Of a stretch of 64,000 nt of DNA, positions 19,106 to 28,069 are shown in pieces. The position numbers and the translations under genes were made by a program. The notes beneath the pieces were generated by a model. That model had not been told where the DNA came from, searched no databases, and was given only the letters and a program-made list of their open reading frames with translations. The DNA is from an uncultured Pseudomonadales bacterium (GTDB taxonomy: Bacteria > Pseudomonadota > Gammaproteobacteria > Pseudomonadales > Azotimanducaceae): contig CALSMJ010000003.1 in NCBI GenBank assembly GCA_943787425.1, positions 186,001 through 250,000 of the forward strand. Reading direction: 5' to 3'. Each line of letters opens with the position of its first letter. Position 1 is the first letter of the stretch.

Positions 19106-19942
19106 ATGTTCAACTATCCTATTATTGATCCCGTGGCCATTTCGCTTGGGCCGCTGAACATTCACTGGTATGCCATTTCTTATCTTTTAGGCTTCTTCGT
19201 TTGCTGGCGCATTTTGCTGAGCATGAGCCCGATGCAAAAGCAGCCTTGGACGAAAGATGCGCTCTGGGATTTGATTTCCTATGGGGTCTTCGGTGTGATT
19301 TTGGGCGGGCGGATGGGTTATGTGCTGTTTTACGGCTTTGATCAATTTTTAAGTGACCCGCTGTCGCTATTGCGGATCTGGCAGGGCGGCATGTCGTTTC
19401 ATGGCGGCCTGCTAGGCGTCATTGCAGCGCTTTCGCTGTATGCTCGGCGTCATGGTCGCAGATTTTTAGCGGTCACTGACTTTGTCGCCCCTGGGGCGCC
19501 ACTTGCCCTAGGACTCGGCAGAATCGGCAACTTTATCAATGGCGAGTTACCGGGTCGCATAACGGATGTGCCTTGGGCTTTGATTTACCCCGGCGACGTG
19601 GTCGGTCGACACCCGTCAAGCCTTTATCAGATGAGTCTTGAAGGACCTGTGTTGTTTGGGTTGGTCTATCTTATTGCGCGTCAGCGTCGCGGTCTTGGCT
19701 TTACCTCTGGCGCCTTCTTGGCGCTGTACGCAGCCTTCCGGTTTACCACTGAGTTTTTTAGAGCACCTGATCCGCATATGGGGTTTGTCGCCTTGGGCTG
19801 GATGACCCAAGGCCAAGCGCTTTGTGTGCCTATGGTAATATTGGGGTTGTTCTTGATGGTCCGATCTCAATCTCAAGTAGACGCTGAGACGGGTGCCATT
19901 GCAGCTGTGCAAAAGCGGACCCGAAAAAGGAAAACCAAATGA
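19106..19942 (+). CDS. lgt: prolipoprotein diacylglyceryl transferase
   Basis: Inner-membrane enzyme that transfers diacylglycerol from phosphatidylglycerol to the lipobox cysteine of prolipoproteins, the first lipoprotein maturation step. It has 278 residues with multiple membrane segments. Diagnostic motifs are HWYAISYLLGF, GMSFHGGLLG (essential His), the Lgt signature LGRIGNFINGELPGR, and HPSSLYQ. The C-terminus is a basic tail. Its stop overlaps the fabV start as ATGA; the usual partner thyA is missing. Confidence 0.96.
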   Translation: MFNYPIIDPVAISLGPLNIHWYAISYLLGFFVCWRILLSMSPMQKQPWTKDALWDLISYGVFGVILGGRMGYVLFYGFDQFLSDPLSLLRIWQGGMSFHGGLLGVIAALSLYARRHGRRFLAVTDFVAPGAPLALGLGRIGNFINGELPGRITDVPWALIYPGDVVGRHPSSLYQMSLEGPVLFGLVYLIARQRRGLGFTSGAFLALYAAFRFTTEFFRAPDPHMGFVALGWMTQGQALCVPMVILGLFLMVRSQSQVDAETGAIAAVQKRTRKRKTK

Positions 19943-21129
19943 TTATCGCGCCGAAAATTAAAGGATTTTTATGCACGACGGCCCATCCTGCAGGATGTGA
20001 GGCCGATGTTATGAGTCAAATTGACCAGATTAAAAGCGGCGGCCCGATTCCGAATGTTCCAAAACGGGTGTTGGTGATCGGTGCCTCCGGCGGATATGGC
20101 CTGGCAACCCGCATCACCAGTGCGTTCGGCGGCCGTGCCGAAACCATCGGGGTCTTCTTTGAGCGCCCAGCCTTAAAGGGGCGAACGGCCTCACCCGGAT
20201 GGTACAAGTCAGCGGCCTTTAGCAAAGCAGCGGATGAGGCCGGGCTTTACGCCAAAAACTTTAATGGGGACGCCTTTTCTCAGGCCATGAAAGATGCCGT
20301 GATTGACACGATCAAAGCTGACTGGGGGCAAGTTGACATGGTGGTGTATTCGCTGGCCGCGCCGGCGAGAACCCTGGCCTCTGGCGAGACGGTTCGCAGT
20401 GTGCTCAAGCCGATTGGCGAGCCGTTTAGCGGCGCAACCATTGATTTTAATTCTCGTGAATTACGACGGGTGGCGCTGGCGCCGGCAGATGAGGCTGAGA
20501 TAGCGGCAACGGTTAAAGTGATGGGTGGCGAAGACTGGGAAGACTGGATCGGGCAATTAAAAGATCAAGGATGTTTAGCACCAGGCTGCTTAACCACGAA
20601 CTATACGTACTTAGGCAGTGAGGTCACGTTCCCAATTTACTACCACGGCACGATTGGACGCGCCAAAGAGGATTTAGATCGTGCCGCGCAGGCGCTCGCC
20701 TTGGAACTGTCAGAGGTCAACGGTCACGCGAGGGTCATTGTCATGAAGGGCTTATTAACGCAAGCCGCGTCTGCAATTCCTGGGATGAGCGTTTACTTGT
20801 CTTTGTTATTCAAGGCAATGAAAGCAGCGGGCACCCACGAGGGCTGTTTAGAGCAGGTCGATCGATTGTTCAGAACCCAGCTCTTTAGCGCGGTGCAAAG
20901 GCTCGATGAGGCCGGACGCATTCGGATGGATGACTGGGAGTTAAAGCCGGAGATTCAAGATTATGTCCAATCGCACTGGGGGCAGGTCACCCAAGATAAC
21001 CTCGATGAGTTGACGGATTTCGAAGGCTATCGGGCGGCATTTTTAAATTTGCATGGATTCGATTTTGAGGGCGTAGATTACGCTTGCGAGCAGGAACCGG
21101 AGGTTCCGATGGCCGTGCAAGACTTCTAA
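19939..21129 (+). CDS. fabV: trans-2-enoyl-ACP/CoA reductase FabV
   Basis: NADH-dependent enoyl-ACP reductase for the last step of each fatty-acid elongation cycle, of the type known to be insensitive to triclosan. It has 396 residues. It contains MIIAPKIKGFLCTTAHPAGC at the start, the NAD-binding loop GASGGYGLA (from residue 48), and the active-site pair Tyr234-(X8)-Lys243 in YYHGTIGRAK, the long spacing that separates FabV from FabI. The ATG overlaps the lgt stop by four bases, so translation is probably coupled to lgt. Confidence 0.95.
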   Translation: MIIAPKIKGFLCTTAHPAGCEADVMSQIDQIKSGGPIPNVPKRVLVIGASGGYGLATRITSAFGGRAETIGVFFERPALKGRTASPGWYKSAAFSKAADEAGLYAKNFNGDAFSQAMKDAVIDTIKADWGQVDMVVYSLAAPARTLASGETVRSVLKPIGEPFSGATIDFNSRELRRVALAPADEAEIAATVKVMGGEDWEDWIGQLKDQGCLAPGCLTTNYTYLGSEVTFPIYYHGTIGRAKEDLDRAAQALALELSEVNGHARVIVMKGLLTQAASAIPGMSVYLSLLFKAMKAAGTHEGCLEQVDRLFRTQLFSAVQRLDEAGRIRMDDWELKPEIQDYVQSHWGQVTQDNLDELTDFEGYRAAFLNLHGFDFEGVDYACEQEPEVPMAVQDF

Positions 21130-21214
21130 CGCTGAGGTAAGTTTGCGTTAAAATGCGCAGGCCTTGCAGCATTGTCCTGTTGGCGGCGCGCGAGATTCTG
21201 GGACAATCTGGCGC

Positions 21215-22387
21215 ATGCTGGCATTCCTCCTAGATAACCAAGTCGCACGCCTTAGACAGTTTGCGTTTGGTCTTGCGGCCCTGATCGTCTGCTTGGCGAA
21301 CCCGTCACTTGAGATCGGGTTTTATTGGGCTGTTGGCTTGGCGAGCTACCCGGTGGGTTTGCACTGGGTGTTACCCCGAATGAGGGTCATTGCGGATCAT
21401 CCTGATTGGGCCTTCGTGCTTGACACCGCCATGATTTTTCTCATGCTCGCAACGCAACCGCTGGGCCTGCTAACCCAGATAGCCTTGATTGGCGGCATGG
21501 CGTTTGTTGCACGCCTATGTCTTCTGTCATCGTCGCAGGCCTATCAAGTAATTCGAGTCATGCTTATTGCGGCTTTTGCGTTGTGTGGCGCGTCTGTGAT
21601 TGAGGGTTTAAAACGCATTGGTCTGCAAGAGAGCCTGGGCTTGGGTTTGTTACTCGGGTTGTGTTTTCTTTCAGCGCGGACAGTCGGTTTGGTTAGTCTC
21701 GAACGCGCCCGATTACTGAAAGCGACAAAGCAGGCGCATGAGCAAACCGCCCAGCAATTCTCGCGTGTGAAGCCTTATTTGTCGAAACCGTTGTTGGCGT
21801 CGGCGCTGCAAACGAAAGCCCCACGGCGATTACCCCTTATTATTTTGTTTGCAGACCTCCATGATTCAACGGGCGCGGCAGAGCAGCTTGCCGAACAAGC
21901 GTTCACAGATTTTCTCAACGACTATCTAACGCGAATGGGTCAATTGGTCTTGCGATTTAATGGCACGCTCGATAAGTACACGGGTGATGGCTTGATGGTC
22001 GTGTTTGGTTTAGAGGCGCATGCCGGCCAACAGGCTTTAGCCCGGCAATGTGCTTTGATGGCGCTTTCGATGCGAAAGGCGTTCCAGGGGTTTCAGGCCG
22101 ATTGTTTAGCACAAAATCAGCCGTTTAAGCCGGGCCAGCGGATGGGCATTCATGCTGGCGTTTGCCTTGCCGGCAGTGTTGGGCCTGCCGAGCAACTTAA
22201 CTTTACAGTCCTGGGACGTGCTGTGCACGTGGCGGCCCGTTTGGAACAGCATGCTGATCGTGATGAAATCTTAGTCTCAAAAGAGTTTGCACAACTTCTT
22301 GGTACAGAATTTGTCCTGGCGGCGCGGCCACCAGCAACCATTTCAGGGTTGAAGCATCCCTTGAATCATTGCGCGCTACTCGATTAG
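21215..22387 (+). CDS. membrane-anchored class III adenylate/guanylate cyclase
   Basis: About 390 residues: an N-terminal membrane domain (roughly 1-160, several hydrophobic segments) and a C-terminal class III cyclase catalytic domain. Metal-binding Asp214 (LFADLHDSTG) and Asp258 (KYTGDGLMVVFG), the purine-binding Lys254 and Thr331 (favouring ATP), and the transition-state Arg342 are present. However the position of the transition-state Asn is His338 (GRAVHVAARL), an unusual substitution, so activity may be altered. The start is the ATG at 21215; an upstream in-frame TTG adds unconserved residues. It lies between fabV and hemE with no obvious partner. Confidence 0.85.
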   Translation: MLAFLLDNQVARLRQFAFGLAALIVCLANPSLEIGFYWAVGLASYPVGLHWVLPRMRVIADHPDWAFVLDTAMIFLMLATQPLGLLTQIALIGGMAFVARLCLLSSSQAYQVIRVMLIAAFALCGASVIEGLKRIGLQESLGLGLLLGLCFLSARTVGLVSLERARLLKATKQAHEQTAQQFSRVKPYLSKPLLASALQTKAPRRLPLIILFADLHDSTGAAEQLAEQAFTDFLNDYLTRMGQLVLRFNGTLDKYTGDGLMVVFGLEAHAGQQALARQCALMALSMRKAFQGFQADCLAQNQPFKPGQRMGIHAGVCLAGSVGPAEQLNFTVLGRAVHVAARLEQHADRDEILVSKEFAQLLGTEFVLAARPPATISGLKHPLNHCALLD

Positions 22388-22409
22388 CCCTTTTGCGCTC
22401 AAGACTCGG

Positions 22410-22415
22410 TATAAT
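22410..22415 (+). promoter_or_regulatory. -10 hexamer of hemE promoter
   Basis: A perfect TATAAT lies in the 51-base gap between the cyclase stop and the hemE start, 24 bases before the ATG. The -35 region (around TTTTGC) is poor. Confidence 0.5.
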
Positions 22416-22438
22416 CACAATTTTTGTGGAACGGGCTT

Positions 22439-23485
22439 ATGAACGACGCGCTGTTAAATTCTGCTTTTTTGAAGGCTTGTCGTGGTGAGGCCACCGACTA
22501 CACACCGATTTGGCTGAACCGCCAGGCTGGTCGCTATATGCCTGAGTATCATCAAGTTAAAGGCAACACCCCGAGTTTGGATTTTTTTAAAACGCCGCAC
22601 TTGGCCGCCCAGGTCACCTGTGACGCGCAGCGGATTCTGGGCGTTGATGCCGCAATTTTGTTTGCAGACCTACTGCCGATCTTAGAGCCGATGGGGCTAG
22701 AACTGGATTACTTGCCAGGCGTTGGACCAAAGATTGCCAACCCGATTCGCAGCAACGCCGATATTGATGCGGTTCGGCTTACCCCAAGCCGGGAATCGAT
22801 GCCGTATATTCGTGAAGCCATTGGCCTGATTCGCGCAGAGTTACCGCAAGATATTCCTTTAATTGGGTTTGGCGGTGCCCCGTTTACGCTCGCGTCCTAC
22901 GCCATTGAGGGTCAGGGCTCAAAAAATTACGTTCATGTAAAACAGTTGATGTATGGCGATCCGGTCGCCTGGCATCTGCTCATGGAAAAAATTACAGATG
23001 CTGCAATTGATTATCTCAATGAACAGATTGATGCGGGTGTCCAAGCTGTGCAAATCTTCGACAGCTGGGTTGGTGCGCTAGGGCCCAGCGAATTTGAACG
23101 ATTTGTTCAACCCCATAGTCGTCGATTGTTTGATGGCATTAGTGGTCAAGTGCCAGTGATCCATTTTGGTACTGGCAATCCAGCGTTATCCGACGCGATG
23201 GCCCGCAGTGGCGGGGACGTCTTAGCGCTGGATTGGCGCAGCAACCTAATGGCGACCTGGGATGCAACCGGCGTTACCGCCGTTCAAGGTAACTTGGACC
23301 CAATCGTGCTTTGCGCAACCCAAGCGGCGGTCGTGGCAGAAGCCGATCGATTGCTGACAACGGTTGGCGCCCGACCTGGCCATATCTTTAATTTAGGCCA
23401 CGGCATTATCCCTGAGACCCCCGTTGACCATGTCAAGACATTGGTGGATTTTGTCCATGAGCGATCGGCAATCCTGCGGCAATGA
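22439..23485 (+). CDS. hemE: uroporphyrinogen decarboxylase
   Basis: Decarboxylates the four acetate side chains of uroporphyrinogen III to give coproporphyrinogen III in haem synthesis. It has 348 residues. Family signatures are PIWLNRQAGRYMPEY (first signature with the Arg pair), AAILFADLLPI, GFGGAPFTLASYAIEG (second signature) and the C-terminal FNLGHGIIPETPVDHV. The ATG at 22439 aligns with family N-termini; the upstream TTG is not needed. It is convergent with argA with 12 bases between them. Confidence 0.96.
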   Translation: MNDALLNSAFLKACRGEATDYTPIWLNRQAGRYMPEYHQVKGNTPSLDFFKTPHLAAQVTCDAQRILGVDAAILFADLLPILEPMGLELDYLPGVGPKIANPIRSNADIDAVRLTPSRESMPYIREAIGLIRAELPQDIPLIGFGGAPFTLASYAIEGQGSKNYVHVKQLMYGDPVAWHLLMEKITDAAIDYLNEQIDAGVQAVQIFDSWVGALGPSEFERFVQPHSRRLFDGISGQVPVIHFGTGNPALSDAMARSGGDVLALDWRSNLMATWDATGVTAVQGNLDPIVLCATQAAVVAEADRLLTTVGARPGHIFNLGHGIIPETPVDHVKTLVDFVHERSAILRQ

Positions 23486-23497
23486 AACCATGTAAAA

Positions 23498-24769
23498 TTA
23501 TGAGATGGTTCTGAAAAACACTTTGGCATTTCTCTGCCAGTTGTAAAGCGCTTGCTTGTCCTCAGGCAGATCCGTGACAGACGTCGCTTCAAAGCCGCGC
23601 TCTTGAAACCAATGGGCAGTTTGGGTGGTTAAGACAAACACCTTATCGATGGCTTGCGCCTTAGCGGACTGAATTAGGGCTTTAAGCAGCCTGTCGCCGT
23701 GGTCCAAATCTCGGTGCAGGGGATCTGTTGCAAGACAGGCGATCTCTGCGCCATGACGGAAAGGATACAGTGCGCCACAACCAATGATCAGCCCTTCCTG
23801 GACAATGACCCAGAAGCGGTCCAACTCTGATTCGATCAATTCGCGCGAGCGTTTAACCAAAGCGCCGGTTGCTTCCAGCGGCTCAATCAGGGCGAGAATG
23901 CCATGGATATCAATCAATTGTGCGGGCCGAAGCTGTGCCGAAGGGGTTTGAACAATCTGAGTCCCGCAGCCCTCCCGGGTGAACAATTCCTCTAATAAGG
24001 CGCCGTCATGGTCGGGATGAATCAGATGACATTTTGCGGCGGTTGAGCCAACAACCTTTTTGGCGGTGGTTAACACATTGATTAAGCTGGGCCACTGAGC
24101 TGGGTCCAGCGCCGCACCGGTTAGCTCACTGATGGCCTGCCCCGCATCATCGATCAGGCGATCTTGATCGATGAAATAAATCAGTTTGTCCGCCTGCAGC
24201 GCGGTTGCGATCTCGCCAGCAAGGACCGTTGGATCCAAGCCAAAGGTTTCGCCGGACAGCGAATAACCCAGAGGGGGGACGATTACCAAGGCCTGCTGAT
24301 CCAGGCTCTTTACGATCTCGAGGTGGTTCACGCGACGAACAATGCCGTCGTGTTCTTGGTCGATGCCGTTGAGAATGCCAAGCGGTTGCGCTTTGATAAA
24401 ATTGCCTGAGACCGCAACAAGATCAGAAGATTGGCTAACTGCGTTGGGCAAGCCTGCTGAGAGCTGCGCCAGCAGGCGTTGGGTCGTGCCGCCGGTTTGT
24501 TCGAGGTAGGCCCCAAGATTGCTTGCTGTAAGCACCGGATAACCTGTTTCAGATTCGGTCTTAACTTGGAGCGACCCAGCGTTTGCGTGCACCACCACCA
24601 GGCGAACCCCCAGGGCATGCAATAACGTTAAATCTCGCGCAATGCTGACAAACGCACTCGGCCGGAGTGCGTCTTGATCCAAGCTAACCACAAAGGTTTT
24701 ATTGCGATGGGCATAGATATAAGGTGATGCGGTTCTGAACCATCTGATGGGATCTTGTTCGACGCTCAT
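23498..24769 (-). CDS. argA: N-acetylglutamate synthase ArgA
   Basis: Acetylates glutamate with acetyl-CoA, the first committed step of arginine synthesis. It has 423 residues in two domains: an N-terminal amino-acid-kinase fold (about 1-280; RTASPYIYAHRNKTFVV, VVVHAN, DLVAVSGNFIKAQPLG), which in ArgA serves arginine feedback, and a C-terminal GNAT acetyltransferase domain (about 285-423, with GCGALYPF and EIACLATDPLHRDLDHGDRLL, the acetyl-CoA loop). The ATG at 24769 gives MSVEQDPIRWFRTASPY, aligning with ArgA; upstream extension is unconserved. It is divergent from the GspE-like ATPase gene. Confidence 0.93.
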   Translation of the reverse strand: MSVEQDPIRWFRTASPYIYAHRNKTFVVSLDQDALRPSAFVSIARDLTLLHALGVRLVVVHANAGSLQVKTESETGYPVLTASNLGAYLEQTGGTTQRLLAQLSAGLPNAVSQSSDLVAVSGNFIKAQPLGILNGIDQEHDGIVRRVNHLEIVKSLDQQALVIVPPLGYSLSGETFGLDPTVLAGEIATALQADKLIYFIDQDRLIDDAGQAISELTGAALDPAQWPSLINVLTTAKKVVGSTAAKCHLIHPDHDGALLEELFTREGCGTQIVQTPSAQLRPAQLIDIHGILALIEPLEATGALVKRSRELIESELDRFWVIVQEGLIIGCGALYPFRHGAEIACLATDPLHRDLDHGDRLLKALIQSAKAQAIDKVFVLTTQTAHWFQERGFEATSVTDLPEDKQALYNWQRNAKVFFRTIS

Positions 24770-24803
24770 GCTGGACCTGGTTGAATTAAGCTTGCGAAGA
24801 ATG

Positions 24804-24809
24804 ATTATA
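24804..24809 (-). promoter_or_regulatory. -10 hexamer of argA promoter
   Basis: Minus strand TATAAT, 35 bases upstream of the argA ATG. The -35 region is weak and no convincing pair of ArgR boxes is visible. Confidence 0.4.
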
Positions 24810-24949
24810 CTCGCCATTGCCGGTTTTCGCTTCTTGGCCCGGGCGACACAGCGCGGGCGGTTTTGCGAAGAAGCCAATCGTAATACCGTTGTGGGGTAAT
24901 ATTGAGGGGCTGCCGAGGCAAGGGGCAGCTGCTAAAGGGTTGGGACGCT

Positions 24950-26713
24950 ATGCAACAACAGAAATTAACACTCGCTGGGCTTGTTCAAGACCTGGTTTCG
25001 GATCAACGCCTGTCTGCCGACGAGGCTAAGTCGTTCGCCGCGGGGGTACGACAAAATCAGACCAAAATGAGTCATCCCATTGAGGTGATCGACGCGGCAG
25101 GTCTGACGGACAAGGCGAATCCCGCACAAACCCTGACGGCGGAAACCATAATGCTCTGGCTCAGCAAAAGATCGAACCTGTCTTACTATCGCGTTGATCC
25201 GCTTAAAATCGACACGCCTTCCGTCACCCGCGTCATGTCCAGCGAGTTTGCTCGGCGTCATCAGATCTTGGCGGTTGAGGTGAACGCCAGAGAAATCCTG
25301 ATCATCTGCAGTGAGCCCTATGTAACCAATTGGGTCAGCATGATTGAGCAATCTCAGATCGGAAAAACGATTGTCCGGGCGCTGGCCAGTCCGGCTGAGA
25401 TCCGGCGTTATATCGATGAGTTTTATGCGATGGCGAATTCCGTCAAAAAGGCATCTGCTCAAGGGTTAGCAGCGAGCGCGCTGGGCAACTTGGAGCAAAT
25501 GGTTGAGCTTGGTCAGTTGGACTCGATGGAGGCGAATGACACGCACATTGTGAATATCGTTGACTGGCTGTTGCAGTACGCCTTTACGCAGCGCGCCAGT
25601 GATATTCACATTGAACCCCGTCGTGAAAAAGGGGCAACGCGGTTCAGAATCGACGGTATCCTGCATACCGTTTACGAATTACCCATACCGGTTGTGAGCG
25701 CTGTAATCAGTCGGATTAAGACGCTAGGTCGAATGAATGTTGCAGAAAAGCGCAGGCCGCAAGACGGACGATTGAAAACAAGGACGCCCAACGGCCAGGA
25801 AATAGAGCTTCGGCTGTCAACCTTACCCACAGCCTTCGGCGAAAAGCTGGTCATGCGGATCTTTGATCCGGCAATTCTTCTGAAATCGTTTTCAGAATTG
25901 GGTTTAGAAGCGCAAGAGCAGATTGTCTGGTCGCAAATGGTTGGCCAGCCGAATGGCATTGTTCTGGTAACCGGTCCCACAGGCTCGGGTAAGACCACGA
26001 CGCTCTATACCAGTCTGAAGCAGTTGGCGACCGAAAGCGTTAATGTTTGCACCATCGAAGATCCCATTGAGATGGTGGAAGATGCGTTTAATCAAATGCA
26101 AGTTCAGGCCAATATTGACCTATCTTTTGCCGAAGGCGTTCGGGCGCTGCTTCGACAGGATCCGGATATTATTATGGTGGGAGAGATCCGAGATCTCGAG
26201 ACAGCTGAAATGGCGATTCAAGCCGCATTGACGGGTCATCTGGTGATTTCGACCTTGCACACCAATGACGCGCCAGCCGCCATTACCCGGATGCTTGAAT
26301 TGGGGGTCGCACCGTATTTAATTAAGGCAACCTTGTTGGGGGTTATGGCGCAACGACTGGTGCGAACGTTTTGTCCGCATTGTCGCTATGACATTGCGCC
26401 GGACCTCGATGGCTGGGCAGAACTGGTGCACCCCTGGGGGGTTGAGCCGCCGGTAAAAATGGCGGCAGCGGCGGGTTGTCAGGAATGTCGAGAAACCGGT
26501 TTTAAGGGCCGCGCCGGTCTGTATGAGTTATTGACGATGAACGATCCGGTGAAGCAGTTGGTGGTTGGTCAGGCAGATGCCGGTCAGATTCGCAAAGCCG
26601 GAATGCAAGCGGGGATGCGCACCTTGCGATTGAGCGGCGCTGAAAAAGTTGCAAAGGGTGAAACCAGCATCGCAGAAGTGCTGCGGGTGGCCCCGGTATC
26701 AAGTTATGAGTGA
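24950..26713 (+). CDS. GspE/PilB-family secretion or pilus ATPase (orphan)
   Basis: Hexameric motor ATPase family of type II secretion and type IV pilus assembly, 587 residues: N-terminal MshEN-like region (about 1-180), then N2 and C domains with IHIEPR, Walker A GPTGSGKTT (342-350), the Asp-box EDPIE, Walker B RALLRQDPDIIMVGEIRD, the His-box TGHLVISTLHTNDA, and a C-terminal tetracysteine zinc site (CPHC...CQEC). The ATG at 24950 gives the family-like start. No pilin, secretin or platform gene is nearby, so the machine it drives is unknown; similar lone ATPase genes occur near argA in Pseudomonas. Confidence 0.85.
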   Translation: MQQQKLTLAGLVQDLVSDQRLSADEAKSFAAGVRQNQTKMSHPIEVIDAAGLTDKANPAQTLTAETIMLWLSKRSNLSYYRVDPLKIDTPSVTRVMSSEFARRHQILAVEVNAREILIICSEPYVTNWVSMIEQSQIGKTIVRALASPAEIRRYIDEFYAMANSVKKASAQGLAASALGNLEQMVELGQLDSMEANDTHIVNIVDWLLQYAFTQRASDIHIEPRREKGATRFRIDGILHTVYELPIPVVSAVISRIKTLGRMNVAEKRRPQDGRLKTRTPNGQEIELRLSTLPTAFGEKLVMRIFDPAILLKSFSELGLEAQEQIVWSQMVGQPNGIVLVTGPTGSGKTTTLYTSLKQLATESVNVCTIEDPIEMVEDAFNQMQVQANIDLSFAEGVRALLRQDPDIIMVGEIRDLETAEMAIQAALTGHLVISTLHTNDAPAAITRMLELGVAPYLIKATLLGVMAQRLVRTFCPHCRYDIAPDLDGWAELVHPWGVEPPVKMAAAAGCQECRETGFKGRAGLYELLTMNDPVKQLVVGQADAGQIRKAGMQAGMRTLRLSGAEKVAKGETSIAEVLRVAPVSSYE

Positions 26714-26732
26714 TGCCCGGCGCTGACTCGAC

Positions 26733-27650
26733 CTAGGTCTCGTAAAGGGTCGTGCGGCCGTGCGCGGCGGATTTGAACCGGCGATGAACCCACCAATATT
26801 GTTCTGGTGCGGTGCAAATGGCGTCCTGGATGTGGCGGTTGATGAGGCTTGCATCGTGGAGATCAGATTCGGTTGGAAACGGGGCGTCCGGCGCCTTGAT
26901 CACCACCGAATAACTGCCGTCTGTGTGTCGGTAATGACTCATGAAGACGACTTTTGCACCGGTTAAGCGGGCGATGCGATTCGCCGCCGTTGTGGTTGCC
27001 GCCTGTGAACCGAAAAACGGTGCAAAGACCGCGTTCTGGGACCCATAATCTTGGTCGGGCGCGTACCAGAGGCGGTTGCCCGCTTTCAGACTCTTAATCA
27101 CGCCTCGAATATTATGTTGATCGATGACCTGGTTGAAATGATGCCCCCTGCCGCGTTGCATCAGCCATTCAAGCACTGGGTTTTTGTTGGTTTTATACAT
27201 GACGTTAAAGGGCTTTTGCCGGCTGAGTAAGGCGCCAGCTAAATCAAGGGTGGCAAAGTGCATGCCGAGGATCAGAATCCCTGGATCGTTTTTGGCGCGA
27301 TCCAGGTGCTCAAGGCCGCTGAAGCGTACGGTTAACGCTTCAAGCTTTTCAGGGTGCAACCAAGTGGTCCCGGTTTCAAGCAATCCTTCAGCGGTTGAGC
27401 GAAGATTGGCCTTGAGTAATTGCGCGCGCGCCTCGGGCGTCCAATCTGGAAAACAGAGGGCAAGATTGATCCGGGCGATGCGGACACGTCTGGGCGCAAG
27501 GTACTTTGCGCTGCGCCCCAGCAGCCCTGCAAGTCGTTGGCGCACAGGTTGAGGCAATCCAGTTAAGACAAAAGCGAGCGCAATCCCGGCCCAAGTCAGC
27601 CAGTAGCGCGGATGAAAGAGTTTAGGCGGTCTTTGATATCGCGTTTGCAC
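26733..27650 (-). CDS. lipid A acyltransferase, LpxL/LpxM (HtrB/MsbB) family
   Basis: Inner-membrane lysophospholipid-type acyltransferase that adds a secondary acyl chain to Kdo2-lipid IVA. It has 305 residues, with an N-terminal hydrophobic anchor (about 15-32). The catalytic HX4D motif is His131-Asp136 (GMHFATLDLAG), and the substrate region is APDQDYG followed by VFAPFFG, typical of LpxL/LpxP; the C-terminus has QYWWVHRRFK. Lauroyl versus other chain preference cannot be read. It lies convergent with the ATPase gene, and waaA, which supplies the Kdo acceptor, is close by on the other strand. Confidence 0.88.
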   Translation of the reverse strand: MQTRYQRPPKLFHPRYWLTWAGIALAFVLTGLPQPVRQRLAGLLGRSAKYLAPRRVRIARINLALCFPDWTPEARAQLLKANLRSTAEGLLETGTTWLHPEKLEALTVRFSGLEHLDRAKNDPGILILGMHFATLDLAGALLSRQKPFNVMYKTNKNPVLEWLMQRGRGHHFNQVIDQHNIRGVIKSLKAGNRLWYAPDQDYGSQNAVFAPFFGSQAATTTAANRIARLTGAKVVFMSHYRHTDGSYSVVIKAPDAPFPTESDLHDASLINRHIQDAICTAPEQYWWVHRRFKSAAHGRTTLYET

Positions 27651-28069
27651 GGTAAAGGCTCCATCGAAGGGGCATTGTAAAGCGAAAATCAGTCTTTATA
27701 AAAACTACGGCACGGTCCACGTTTTAGGCGGCACGGCATCTCAAGACGCCTTGCAGGGACCTGATGATGGGTTTGACCCGACCGCCCTGGGTCGCAGGTG
27801 AAGCTGCTTCGATTTTAGGCGCCGGCCAATCGCGACGTCCGCCAAAGCGCGTTCGATGTGCTGGTTTTTAAGAAGCATTGTTTTTTTACAGGCGAGGGTC
27901 TGTTGACCGCGCCCGACGCTGCAGATCACAACCCTGAAGGAGATGCAGTTGCTTGCGCGTCTGATGGATCTAATGCCTCGGTAAAATACCCGGGCTGGCA
28001 AGCGAGGCGCTGCGCCCAGCACCCTGCCTTGGTATTTGATCCAAAAGGGTGGGCTATCGTTTAGCTTGC
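27651..28069. other. intergenic region with no recognised gene
   Basis: About 420 bases between the lpxL-type gene and the next membrane gene, both on the minus strand. Small reading frames on both strands lack ribosome-binding sites or family motifs. The left part holds the first copy of a promoter-like element shared with the waaA upstream region (see the repeat entries), which would fire rightward into this gap. T-runs occur near 27870-27895 on the plus strand. It may hold a small RNA or the remnant of a duplication. Confidence 0.4.
27675..27712 (+). repeat. promoter-like direct repeat, copy 1
   Basis: A 38-base element that matches 29034-29071 at 29 of 38 positions by direct comparison, with a core of 25 bases (27680-27704) carrying two mismatches. 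It contains TTGTAA (27675-27680), a 16-base spacer and TATAAA (27697-27702), so it looks like a rightward sigma70-type promoter. It sits just upstream of, and pointing away from, the lpxL-type gene. Confidence 0.6.

Noticed and set aside
27741-28022. 93-codon minus-strand frame in the lpxL-membrane gene gap
   Set aside because: Arg/Ser/Pro-rich composition without motif, no Shine-Dalgarno, and a competing plus-strand frame (27858-28064) of the same quality. Neither is convincing.
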